DNA from: Vibrio sp. UBA2441
GTDB taxonomy: Bacteria; Pseudomonadota; Gammaproteobacteria; Enterobacterales; Vibrionaceae
NCBI GenBank assembly: GCA_002342685.1
Contig: DDQN01000012.1
Coordinates: forward strand, 55,922-80,005
Direction of reading: 5' to 3'
DNA length: 24,084 nt
Shown here in pieces: positions 7,051 to 14,466 of the stretch (its first letter is position 1; each line of letters opens with the position of its first letter). Below the pieces are notes generated by a model that worked only from the letters and a program-made list of their open reading frames with translations, ran no database searches and had not been told where the DNA came from. The translations under genes were made by a program, and so were the position numbers.

Positions 7051-8616
7051 CTACTCCCCGATTAAAATATGGTCTTGTAATACAGATACTGATATTTTTT
7101 CTGAGTATGACATTGAGCCGTTTTCATAAATTACGGCTGTCTTATTATTAGATAATTTACCAAGGTCGGAATAACCTGATGGCCCCATATAAACCTGAGT
7201 TGTATTTGTCCAATTATTCCCATTGTCCGGACTATATTGAATAGACATATTGACTCGACTTTTTTCATTGAACGGATTGGAAAATGCCAGGCCACCATTA
7301 TTGTTCATCCGTAATATCGATGATTGGCATACTGGGGTTTTTAACTGAAAATCTTTTTCTGCTTGTGACCAAGTGGAGCCACCGTCGTCAGAAAGGCTCC
7401 ACCATCTACCATTCGGTTTTGGAGCCATACCCATGGCGGCGTGTTGACGAGTCGTTAAGTAAAGACTTCCATTCTCCAATTCAGCGACCTCACTTTCATC
7501 ACCGGTGTTCAAGGGTTCAGAACGGTTCCAGTTGACTCCCTGATCATCACTATAGATGACAATGGCTAGATTTGGTGAGTTAGGCTTTCTATGTAGGTAA
7601 CCGGGAATGATCAGGCGATTAGGTGCAGGAGCCAGTTTTTTTTGTATGCCGTGCCCAGGGCCGAAGATGAGACCATCTTTTGCAATTACCGTTGGCTCAC
7701 TCCAATTATGACCACCATCATCACTAGTAATAATAACGGCAGAATGATTTTTATTATCAGCCTTACTTATGTTATGCGCTAAATGAATTTGACCTGTTTT
7801 CTGATCGTAAACTGGGGTTGGGTTACCGCATTTTCCACGTTCACCATCAACTTCATATTGGCAAATGACTTGTTGCTTGCTCCATGTTTGTCCGGCATCC
7901 CTACTTGTTTTTGAAACAAGATCAATGACTCCACTATCCAATGCGGCATCTCGTCTGGCTTCAGCGATGGCGATGATTAAATCAGAGTTGAGAGTCTGAT
8001 TATTAGCCAGTTGACTGCCTTTTGGTATGACTAATAACGAAGGGATACGGTACGTTTTATATCCATCTTCTCCACCGGTAAATACATCAACGGTATAATC
8101 TGCATCTCGATTTGGAGACGGTGAGTTAATCCATTCAAGGGAGGCGACTAATGGAATACCCATGAGTATAAGCAAAGCAAAGGAAATGAGTTGGCTCAGT
8201 AAATATGGACCTAAATAGGTAATAACAGATGTAACAATAAGAAACAGTAAAATAGAACTAATCCAGCTAACGGCTAATGCCAGAATAACTTCGTCATAGA
8301 TAGTTACTGGTTGGTAATAGTCCGTTACCGTGATGCTAACAAACACCCAGATTAAAACTAGAGAAGCTATTGAAAACAGGAGTCTGCAAAGGTTTTGGTA
8401 ATTTGATTTATATATTGTTTTTTTCTGCAACCATAATCGAGGGATTATCCGGAATGATAAATAAATTAAACTTATTGAATACGTGGAACCAATAAGTATG
8501 GTGATTGTTTTCTCACTTATGCCAGAAAGATTGTAACCGATAAATAACCCAGTAAAAACGATAATACTTAGCACTGTTATGCTTAGTATTATTGATCCAA
8601 TTTTAAATAAGTTCAT
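7051..8616 (-). CDS. membrane-anchored exo-sialidase (GH33-type) with five N-terminal transmembrane helices
   Basis: 521 aa. Five hydrophobic segments (about 8-28, 36-56, 76-96, 109-131, 136-160) precede a six-bladed sialidase domain from ~172. The basic loop at 57-75 and acidic loop at 97-108 predict N-in topology with the enzyme domain in the periplasm. Sialidase hallmarks are complete: Arg190 in YRIP, Asp227 in ALDSG, Glu379, Arg390 and Arg454 completing the arginine triad, Tyr482 nucleophile in GYSDL, Glu498, and five Asp boxes (SRDAGQTW 238, SDDGGHNW 298, SDDQGVNW 356, SDDGGSTW 409, SPDNGNNW 462). It should release terminal sialic acid from glycans. No nan or sia catabolic genes are in the window. 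AGGAA precedes ATG 8616. The coding region and upstream DNA are more AT-rich than the backbone genes, hinting at acquisition. Confidence 0.9.
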   Translation of the reverse strand: MNLFKIGSIILSITVLSIIVFTGLFIGYNLSGISEKTITILIGSTYSISLIYLSFRIIPRLWLQKKTIYKSNYQNLCRLLFSIASLVLIWVFVSITVTDYYQPVTIYDEVILALAVSWISSILLFLIVTSVITYLGPYLLSQLISFALLILMGIPLVASLEWINSPSPNRDADYTVDVFTGGEDGYKTYRIPSLLVIPKGSQLANNQTLNSDLIIAIAEARRDAALDSGVIDLVSKTSRDAGQTWSKQQVICQYEVDGERGKCGNPTPVYDQKTGQIHLAHNISKADNKNHSAVIITSDDGGHNWSEPTVIAKDGLIFGPGHGIQKKLAPAPNRLIIPGYLHRKPNSPNLAIVIYSDDQGVNWNRSEPLNTGDESEVAELENGSLYLTTRQHAAMGMAPKPNGRWWSLSDDGGSTWSQAEKDFQLKTPVCQSSILRMNNNGGLAFSNPFNEKSRVNMSIQYSPDNGNNWTNTTQVYMGPSGYSDLGKLSNNKTAVIYENGSMSYSEKISVSVLQDHILIGE

Positions 8617-8676
8617 ATTGATTCCTGTTTGTCTGTTTTATCCAGTTAAACTCAATGACTATGAAATTAGGATTAT

Positions 8677-8705
8677 TAAATATTATCTAGGAGCAAAGCG
8701 TACAA
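8677..8705 (-). promoter_or_regulatory. candidate promoter of the sialidase gene
   Basis: On the minus strand TTGTAC (8700-8705) and TATTTA (8677-8682) are separated by 17 bp, 61 nt before the start codon. Matches to consensus are moderate. Confidence 0.35.
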
Positions 8706-8752
8706 TACGCTGTTCCCTATTTTCAAATTCATTTTTCTGAAAAAACATTAAA

Positions 8753-8771
8753 ATGTGAATGTTTTTCATGT
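8753..8771 (+). promoter_or_regulatory. operator-like motif, copy A
   Basis: ATGTGAA-tgttt-TTCATGT, a 7-5-7 imperfect palindrome identical in both arms to copies B and C upstream of the GH1 gene. It lies upstream of the candidate sialidase promoter. It is probably a binding site for the adjacent TetR-type protein. Confidence 0.6.
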
Positions 8772-8824
8772 TTTACGGCTATTAGAGGGAAATCGCAATG
8801 AATTTCTATTGATTTAGTTATAAA

Positions 8825-8843
8825 ATGTGACAAAAATTCATAT
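8825..8843 (+). promoter_or_regulatory. operator-like motif, copy D (degenerate)
   Basis: ATGTGAc-aaaaa-TTCATaT, matching copies A-C at 12 of 14 arm positions with the same 5-nt spacer. It lies about 40 bp upstream of the candidate tetR promoter, so it may mediate autoregulation. Confidence 0.45.
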
Positions 8844-8881
8844 TTTAAGTAAAATTACTGATGTTAACTAGTATCGTAAAT

Positions 8882-8912
8882 TTGACGTTAATTGGTCGTC
8901 ATGAATTTTATA
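8882..8912 (+). promoter_or_regulatory. candidate promoter of the tetR-type gene
   Basis: TTGACG (8882-8887) is followed by TTTTAT/TTTATA at 8906-8912, a spacer of 18-19 bp. The -35 is good, the -10 weak and the spacing slightly long. Confidence 0.3.
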
Positions 8913-9066
8913 AAAAACTAGAGTTATCTTATTTGATTGATATTAAAGATAAATTTATTTTTCTTGTTCGTTTTGTCATTGGACATAGTTTTCATGTTCA
9001 AGCTAGCAGTAACTTATGAGATCACTTAAAGTATGTGTTCAACAGTTTCGAATCATTGGGAGAATC

Positions 9067-9693
9067 ATGAGTAAAACAGATAAAAGACGTCGCCCGACAC
9101 AGGACAGAAGCCGCTCACGCGTCGACGCTATTCTTAACGCCACCGCTGAAATTGTCTCCCAAAAAGGAACTGGGGGGTTAAAAATTCATGATCTTGCGGA
9201 GTATGCAGGTGTGACACCCAGCTCAATATATCAATACTTTCCAAATAAGAAGGCAATAATTGCGGCACTAAATGAGCGCTATGTTGATGCTACGACAGAG
9301 ATGGTTCGAGAAAGTCTGAAAGATATACAAAGCTTGGAAGAAGGGGTCGATGCATTATCAGTTATGCTGGATGACTATTATGAGTGGTATAAGCAACAAT
9401 CGGTGATCAGCGATATTTGGTACGGAATGGCCGCAGATAAGGTTGTCCATGAAATGGATCTGACCAACTCATTGGATTCTGCCAATGTGGTCATTGAAGC
9501 ACTATCTCCCTACGTAGACGACGCCAACAAAGCAAAACTAGAAAATATAGCCATTTTGCTTACCCATTTAACGGGAGCTACGATTCGGCTTTGTCTAACC
9601 AGAGATAAAGAGTCCGGAGAGCAGCTTTTTTCAACCTTCAAACAGATCATACAGCACTCCGCTATTGTGTTGCTATCCTCTCAAACTGGCTAA
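9067..9693 (+). CDS. TetR/AcrR family transcriptional regulator
   Basis: 208 aa from ATG 9067, a usual TetR length. The basic N-terminus (DKRRRPTQDRSRSR) leads into the helix-turn-helix region at about 38-65, with the family signature VTPSSIYQYFPNKKAI. The remaining ~140 residues are a helical ligand/dimer domain of the rapidly diverging kind, so the ligand cannot be inferred. An upstream in-frame ATG at 9016 would add 17 residues; GGGAG at 9058-9062 supports 9067. The gene lies between sialidase (divergent) and GH1 glycosidase (downstream, same strand). The flanking control regions carry four copies of one motif, making this protein the obvious candidate to bind them as a repressor released by a sugar or its breakdown product. 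No terminator with a U-tract follows. Confidence 0.9.
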   Translation: MSKTDKRRRPTQDRSRSRVDAILNATAEIVSQKGTGGLKIHDLAEYAGVTPSSIYQYFPNKKAIIAALNERYVDATTEMVRESLKDIQSLEEGVDALSVMLDDYYEWYKQQSVISDIWYGMAADKVVHEMDLTNSLDSANVVIEALSPYVDDANKAKLENIAILLTHLTGATIRLCLTRDKESGEQLFSTFKQIIQHSAIVLLSSQTG

Positions 9694-9739
9694 ATCTTAT
9701 AGCCAAAAAATGACTTATATTGTGATGTGTTAATGGTAA

Positions 9740-9758
9740 ATGTGAATTTATTTCATGT
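9740..9758 (+). promoter_or_regulatory. operator-like motif, copy B
   Basis: ATGTGAA-tttat-TTCATGT, with both 7-nt arms identical to copies A and C. It sits 6 bp upstream of the -35 hexamer of the GH1 promoter. Confidence 0.6.
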
Positions 9759-9764
9759 TTGTCA

Positions 9765-9793
9765 TTGACAGGGAAATTATACCAGCTTAGCCT
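9765..9793 (+). promoter_or_regulatory. promoter of the GH1-symporter operon
   Basis: A perfect TTGACA -35 (9765-9770) is followed after 17 bp by TAGCCT (9788-9793, three to four matches to TATAAT, keeping TA...T). Operators B and C lie directly on either side, which supports this as the regulated promoter. Confidence 0.55.
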
Positions 9794-9794
9794 A

Positions 9795-9813
9795 ATGTGA
9801 ATGTTATTCATGT
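9795..9813 (+). promoter_or_regulatory. operator-like motif, copy C
   Basis: ATGTGAA-tgtta-TTCATGT. It begins 1 bp after the -10 and would cover the transcription start, a position that blocks RNA polymerase when occupied. It ends 14 bp before the GH1 start codon. Its centre is 55 bp, about five helical turns, from that of copy B. Confidence 0.6.
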
Positions 9814-9827
9814 TTTGGTGGTTGGTA

Positions 9828-11186
9828 ATGAATCGACTCAATTTAAATATACCTAAAGACTTTATTCTTGGAGCAGCAACCGCTGCCTATCAAATTGAAG
9901 GAGCGGTTGATCTTGATGGCCGTGGCCCCTCGATCTGGGATACCTTTTGCCATAAAAAAGGAAAAATTGATAACGGACATACTGCGGACGTAGCGTGTGA
10001 TCATTATCATCGGTATCAGGAAGATGTTGGCATCATGAAAGAAATGCATCTCGATGCTTATCGGTTTTCAATGTCATGGTCACGAATTTTGCCTCAAGGT
10101 ACGGGAACGATAAATCCGAAAGGGCTTGGTTTTTATGATCGCTTGGTTGATGGATTGATGGAAGCGGGTATTACCCCATATACCACTCTCTTTCACTGGG
10201 ATATGCCTGAAGCATTGTTTAAAAAACATCGTGGGTTTGTTGGCCGTGATACCTGTCATCACTTTGCAGACTATGCGGATATTTTGGTGAAACACTTCGG
10301 TGACAGGATCAAAAATTGGATAACCGTGAATGAACCGTGGGAACACGCAACATTTGGTCATTTATTCGGTAACCATGCTCCGGGTATTCGAAATCCATGG
10401 TCTTATTGGAAAGCAATGCATCACCTTTTGCTTGGTCATGGTCTTGCTACTCAGGCGATCAAGGCTCGAGATCCACAAGCCAATGTCGGGCTGACATTAA
10501 GCTATACCCCAATGCATACAAAAGGAAATCGACCTGTTGATAGAGAGGCAGCAAGTATTGCTAACGCCTTTATGAATGGTATTGCGTTTGAACCTATTTT
10601 TGAAGGGAGATATCCAAAGAGTTTATTGCAGCGCTTCGGTTGCTTCAGACCACAAATTCAAGCCAATGATTTTGACATTATTCAAACAAAAACTGATTTT
10701 GTCGGGCTTAATTATTACAGCCGTGAATTTGTTAAAGGTAACCATTTTATACCGGGGTTAAAAGGTCATTTTGTTAAACGTCAGCCAGTGGACGACCCTT
10801 ATCTGTTCACAGCGATGGATTGGGAGATCTATCCTGAGGGTATGGATGAGCTACTGACATTAGTTCGGGATAAGTATGGAAACCCGCCGGTATTTATTAC
10901 TGAAAACGGTGCTGCTTATTTTGATGATGTAGAGAAAGGAGCGGTGAATGATCAGCCCAGAATACAATATTTGCATGATCATATTGAGGCCGTTCTACAA
11001 CAGAAAAAATTAGGCTCAGATGTAAGAGGGTACTTTGCGTGGTCACTGCTGGATAACTTTGAATGGGCCAAAGGATACAGTACCCGTTTTGGTTTAGTGC
11101 ACGTTGATTATGAAACACAGGTTCGGACGGTCAAGCGTTCCGCACATTGGTTAAAGCAGCAAATACTTAACCGTAATTCGCTTTAA
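9828..11186 (+). CDS. GH1 family beta-glucosidase / beta-glycosidase
   Basis: 452 aa, the normal length for a bacterial single-domain GH1 (beta/alpha)8 barrel. It should cleave the terminal non-reducing beta-linked sugar (glucose, galactose or fucose) from short glycosides by a retaining mechanism. Acid/base Glu169 is in TVNEPW, nucleophile Glu359 in ITENGAA, and the N-terminal FILGAATAAYQIEG signature is intact. The segment LLDNFEWAKGY near 407-417 is typical of enzymes acting on unphosphorylated substrates. No signal peptide, so cytoplasmic. The start at 9828 has a weak GGTGG ribosome site (9817-9821); an earlier in-frame ATG at 9801 lies inside operator C and would add non-family residues. 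The symporter gene follows after 39 bp, so import and hydrolysis look coupled. Confidence 0.94.
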   Translation: MNRLNLNIPKDFILGAATAAYQIEGAVDLDGRGPSIWDTFCHKKGKIDNGHTADVACDHYHRYQEDVGIMKEMHLDAYRFSMSWSRILPQGTGTINPKGLGFYDRLVDGLMEAGITPYTTLFHWDMPEALFKKHRGFVGRDTCHHFADYADILVKHFGDRIKNWITVNEPWEHATFGHLFGNHAPGIRNPWSYWKAMHHLLLGHGLATQAIKARDPQANVGLTLSYTPMHTKGNRPVDREAASIANAFMNGIAFEPIFEGRYPKSLLQRFGCFRPQIQANDFDIIQTKTDFVGLNYYSREFVKGNHFIPGLKGHFVKRQPVDDPYLFTAMDWEIYPEGMDELLTLVRDKYGNPPVFITENGAAYFDDVEKGAVNDQPRIQYLHDHIEAVLQQKKLGSDVRGYFAWSLLDNFEWAKGYSTRFGLVHVDYETQVRTVKRSAHWLKQQILNRNSL

Positions 11187-11225
11187 AGTCGCAATTTTTC
11201 TGTGTTACAGAGGTAAGGACATAAA

Positions 11226-12584
11226 ATGAACTCACCAAATCAAAGTACAGTATTAGATAAAATTTCAATTAGAGAGAAGTCTGCTTTTACGTTTGGTATT
11301 TTCTCACAAAACATTGTATTTGCATTTGTGTCTGCTTATATCATGATATTTTTTACGGATTATGTGGGCATTTCACCTGCCGCAGTAGGAACATTAATGC
11401 TCGTGGCAAGATTGTTTGACGCCATAAACGATCCATTGATGGGAATCATTACTGAAAAAACACGAACTCGCTGGGGGAAATTCAGGCCATACCTTTTTCT
11501 TGTAGCACTCCCCTTATTAGGCTGTCTGGTTTTATTGTTTACCAATATAGACAGCAGCGTAACTAATAAACTGCTCTGGGCGTATGTCACTTATATTGTC
11601 TTTGGCATGATTTATACCGTGTCTGATATTCCTCTTTGGAGCCTTACTTCAGTAATGACTCGCTCACAAGATGAGCGAATGTCACTTATCTCTCTGGGTA
11701 AATCCATTGCGCCTGTAAGTTTTGTTCTCGTTACTGTGATTACGGTGCCTTTGCTTACCTTCTTTGGTGGTGATGAGATAGCCTATAAAACAGTAGCCAT
11801 AATTTATGGCTCCTTAATGGCGATAGGTATGATATTAACCGCGGTTAATACTAAAGAGAGGGTAGAGCACAAAAAAGAAACCTTACCAATAAAAGACATC
11901 ATCGCTTTTCTTAAAGGCAATCTCTTACTAAGGAAAATACTCTCTTGTCAGGTTTTAATTTTTGTCATAGATAACTTAGTGACGGCGGCCGTTATCTACT
12001 ACGCGACTTACAACTTAAAAGACGTCAATATGGCCCCCATAATGAGTCTATCTATTGTCGTACCAATGGTCGCGGGTATTTTGATCACCGCGAAGATAGC
12101 TAAAAAATATGATAAGAAGAAAATTCTACTTATATCTCTGGGGTTAAGAGTTTTAGGCTATATTGGATTGTTTTTTATTGGTTATGATGACACCACCTTA
12201 CTAGTTATTTCTCTGTTTATTGTTGCGTTTACCTTTGGTGTGCCGGAAATCTTACTACCTAGTATGATGATAGAAACCATTGACTATATGGAAGTGCAAA
12301 CGGGCAATAGGGCGGAAGGTATCGTTTGGTCAACTCAAACCTTTATAGTTAAAGTCGGAGCATCCATTGCCGGGTTTATCTTAGGGCACTTACTCACCCT
12401 TATTGAGTTTGTTCCTAACGCGACCCAATCGGCAGAAACCTTAACCAAATTACACGGTATTTTGTTTTTGGTACCTGCACTGTTAACAGCGCTCAGCATT
12501 ATTCCTATGCTTCGCTATAGTCTCAATAGAGAAAAGTATCAGGAAGTCACCCAGATTCTGGCATTACGGAAGATAGAAACGTAA
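11226..12584 (+). CDS. MFS sugar:cation symporter of the GPH (MelB-like) family
   Basis: 452 aa with about 12 hydrophobic segments, inner membrane. The cytoplasmic-side motif after helix 2, LFDAINDPLMG (63-73), carries Asp65 and Asp69 in the positions of MelB Asp55/Asp59, which bind the coupling cation (Na+ or H+). TRTRWGKFRPY follows, also typical of the glycoside-pentoside-hexuronide family. The sugar imported is probably a beta-glycoside, inferred only from the GH1 gene 39 bp upstream. TAAGGA six nt before ATG 11226 is a good ribosome site. No clear terminator follows. Confidence 0.9.
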   Translation: MNSPNQSTVLDKISIREKSAFTFGIFSQNIVFAFVSAYIMIFFTDYVGISPAAVGTLMLVARLFDAINDPLMGIITEKTRTRWGKFRPYLFLVALPLLGCLVLLFTNIDSSVTNKLLWAYVTYIVFGMIYTVSDIPLWSLTSVMTRSQDERMSLISLGKSIAPVSFVLVTVITVPLLTFFGGDEIAYKTVAIIYGSLMAIGMILTAVNTKERVEHKKETLPIKDIIAFLKGNLLLRKILSCQVLIFVIDNLVTAAVIYYATYNLKDVNMAPIMSLSIVVPMVAGILITAKIAKKYDKKKILLISLGLRVLGYIGLFFIGYDDTTLLVISLFIVAFTFGVPEILLPSMMIETIDYMEVQTGNRAEGIVWSTQTFIVKVGASIAGFILGHLLTLIEFVPNATQSAETLTKLHGILFLVPALLTALSIIPMLRYSLNREKYQEVTQILALRKIET

Positions 12585-12773
12585 AAAATTGTTCGTTTTG
12601 TTATTAAAATTTACAGGTACATTTTGAATGTGAATAACCCTTAAACATTGCTCATGATTTTCTCGCTATAATAGGTTGAATATCGGTGTACAAGATCTGA
12701 ATGCTACAATGAATGGTATATGAAAGTTGATAGTATGATTGATTAGATAAATAACCTTAGGCTTGAGGTAATC

Positions 12774-13337
12774 ATGAGCGAGATAGATCCCCATAGTGAT
12801 GGTGATGCATTACCTTGTGCTATGAGAGCATGGAATGCGAATGAACAGATGTTAATTCAATGGTTGTTTAAACAGACAAATGATAAGCAGCTCGCGCATG
12901 ACATTTTGCAAGAAGTCTTTATAAAAGTGATGGGGCAGGGAGCGCGTTTTTGTGATGTACAAAATAGCAAAGCATGGATGTTCAGAGTAGCTCAGAACTT
13001 ATTAATAGATCAGGCAAGAAAGCAGTCGTTCCTTCCTATAGAAGAAGATATAGAAGCGCAAGAGCCTCTTTTGGATATTGTTGATATGCTAGCGATTAGT
13101 TGTCTGCCAAGGGTGCTTTCGGAGCTCGAACAGCCAGACAGAGAAATTATCACTGCTTGTGACCTTCAGGCAATGAATCAACAAGACTTTGCTATCCAAC
13201 ATGGGTTGAGTCTACCCGCCGTTAAATCACGCCTGCGCAGAGCAAGGCAAAAATTAAGAGCGCAATTGCAATGTTCTTGCAAAGTGAAATTTGATGAAAA
13301 TAATCAAATCTGTTGCTTCACTGCTCGAGAGGAGTAA
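12774..13337 (+). CDS. SigZ-like ECF sigma factor with Cys-rich C-terminal tail
   Basis: 187 aa. Region 2 at about 20-85 (DILQEVFIKV, then KAWMFRVAQNLLIDQARK) binds core polymerase and the -10 element. Region 4 at ~115-165 (AIQHGLSLPAVKSRLRRARQ) is a helix-turn-helix for the -35. No regions 1, 3 or sigma-70 extensions, hence ECF class. The final 21 residues contain Cys167, Cys169, Cys180 and Cys181 (CSC...CC). No anti-sigma factor gene is adjacent, so the tail may itself sense metal or thiol state, as the Cys-rich tail of CorE-type ECF factors does; this is an inference. GAGGT (12765-12769) supports ATG 12774. The permease and thioredoxin genes downstream are the likely targets. Confidence 0.85.
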   Translation: MSEIDPHSDGDALPCAMRAWNANEQMLIQWLFKQTNDKQLAHDILQEVFIKVMGQGARFCDVQNSKAWMFRVAQNLLIDQARKQSFLPIEEDIEAQEPLLDIVDMLAISCLPRVLSELEQPDREIITACDLQAMNQQDFAIQHGLSLPAVKSRLRRARQKLRAQLQCSCKVKFDENNQICCFTAREE

Positions 13338-13391
13338 TCGACTACTTTATTTTGGCCAATAGCTAAATAATTAAAAAAATGACATAAATTT

Positions 13392-13419
13392 GAGAATCCT
13401 TTTTCAGGCTTATCCGTCT
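13392..13419 (+). promoter_or_regulatory. candidate ECF-type promoter of the permease gene
   Basis: GAGAATCC (13392-13399) and CGTCT (13415-13419) are 15 bp apart, 33 bp before the permease start. The CGTC -10 core is common among ECF-dependent promoters. No similar pair was seen before the sigma gene itself. Confidence 0.3.
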
Positions 13420-13452
13420 TGGTAGTAACGCGGTAAATTTAAAAGGATGATT

Positions 13453-14466
13453 ATGTTCCAACTTTTCTCTGACCTGGCTTCCTGGCTGGTTTTCGATCTG
13501 CTTTCTTTCTCGTCCGAGAGTAAGTCAGGTGACGCATTACACTTCTTTGTCGAAGATACGACCAAAATTTTTGCTCTGCTGATTGTGATGATCTATCTCA
13601 TTGCCATTATCCGCGCATCGCTCGATGTAGAGCGAGTTCGGGATTATCTGGCGGGTCGACATCGATTCATAGGCTATTTTCTGGGGGCAACCTTTGGCTC
13701 CATCACCCCATTTTGTTCCTGTTCCAGTATCCCTGTTTTCTTAGGCTTCACGTCTGCCGGAATTCCATTAGGTATCACAATGACCTTTTTGATTACATCT
13801 CCTCTGATAAATGAAGTGGCGGTACTGCTGTTGGTTGGGTTACTCGGCTGGAAGTTTACCGCGATTTATATCGTGACAGGGATCAGTATTGGTATGGCGG
13901 GTGGATTCTTTCTAGATACGATGAAAGCTGAACGTTGGTTGCAACCTTTTGCAGCCCAAGCCTTAGATAGAGGCATGAAAGCTCAGAGCTCAAGCCCGGT
14001 AGCATCTCAAACCGTTACATCGTTAACCATGCTTGACCGTCATCAATTCGCCAAAGATGAAACCAGAGAGATCTTTGGCCGGGTATGGAAATGGGTATTC
14101 ATCGGTGTTGGTTTAGGCGCTGCTCTGCATGGATTTGTGCCCGATGGCTGGATAGAAGCGTATCTGGGGGATGGTCAATGGTGGTCTGTTCCGGCGGCAG
14201 TGCTTCTGGGTATACCTCTTTACTCCAATGCAACAGGAGTGATTCCGGTAATGGAAAGCCTCATTGTAAATGGCTTACCTATCGGAACTACACTTGCGTT
14301 TTGTATGAGCACGGTAGCGGCCAGTTTTCCGGAATTTATTTTACTCAAACAGGTGATGCAGTGGAAATTGCTGGTCATGCTTTTCTTTGTCTTGCTGACG
14401 GCGTTTACGTTAGTCGGTTGGATGTTTAACTATCTCCCCATATTTTACGTTAAGGAAATAATATGA
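13453..14466 (+). CDS. COG0701 (DUF318) permease, ArsP/YraQ-like
   Basis: 337 aa with about eight or more hydrophobic segments, inner membrane. The conserved segment TPFCSCSSIPVFLGF (85-99), with Cys88 and Cys90, and its mirrored partner IPLYSNATGVIPV in the second half are the signature of this permease family. Characterised members (ArsP) export trivalent organoarsenicals; others are linked to metal tolerance. The substrate here is not established. Two ATGs compete, at 13447 and 13453; AAGGA at 13443-13447 is properly spaced only for the second. The gene lies 115 bp after the sigma factor gene and overlaps the thioredoxin-like gene by 4 nt (ATGA), so those two are translationally coupled. 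Confidence 0.88.
   Translation: MFQLFSDLASWLVFDLLSFSSESKSGDALHFFVEDTTKIFALLIVMIYLIAIIRASLDVERVRDYLAGRHRFIGYFLGATFGSITPFCSCSSIPVFLGFTSAGIPLGITMTFLITSPLINEVAVLLLVGLLGWKFTAIYIVTGISIGMAGGFFLDTMKAERWLQPFAAQALDRGMKAQSSSPVASQTVTSLTMLDRHQFAKDETREIFGRVWKWVFIGVGLGAALHGFVPDGWIEAYLGDGQWWSVPAAVLLGIPLYSNATGVIPVMESLIVNGLPIGTTLAFCMSTVAASFPEFILLKQVMQWKLLVMLFFVLLTAFTLVGWMFNYLPIFYVKEII

Larger units (their letters stand above)
8617..9066. promoter_or_regulatory. divergent AT-rich control region between sialidase and tetR-type genes
   Basis: 450 bp without a gene. It holds two copies of the 19-bp operator-like motif (8753-8771 and 8825-8843), an isolated right half-site TTCATGT at 8991-8997, and candidate promoters for both directions. 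It also has an inverted repeat AAAAACATT/AATGTTTTT (8741-8749, 8758-8766) overlapping the first operator. The whole stretch is strongly AT-rich, as expected of DNA that H-NS-like proteins also bind. Confidence 0.7.

Noticed and set aside
8753..8771. CRP binding site reading of the TGTGA-containing motif
   Set aside because: TGTGA is a CRP half-site, but the second half is TCATG not TCACA and the spacing is 7 rather than 6 in all four copies. A CRP contribution cannot be fully excluded.
9016..9066. Longer TetR-type protein starting at 9016
   Set aside because: The extra 17 residues do not resemble a TetR N-terminus and GGGAG is placed for 9067.
9687..9705. TGGCTA/TAGCCA hairpin at the end of the tetR-type gene as a terminator
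   Set aside because: Only 6 bp and followed by A rather than T on the coding strand.
9801..9827. Longer GH1 protein starting at 9801
   Set aside because: This ATG lies inside operator copy C and at the predicted transcription start; the added residues (LFMFWWLV) are not GH1-like.
12628..12634. Extra ATGTGAA half-site after the symporter gene
   Set aside because: No TTCATGT at the required 5-nt spacing; a single 7-mer in AT-rich DNA is not informative.
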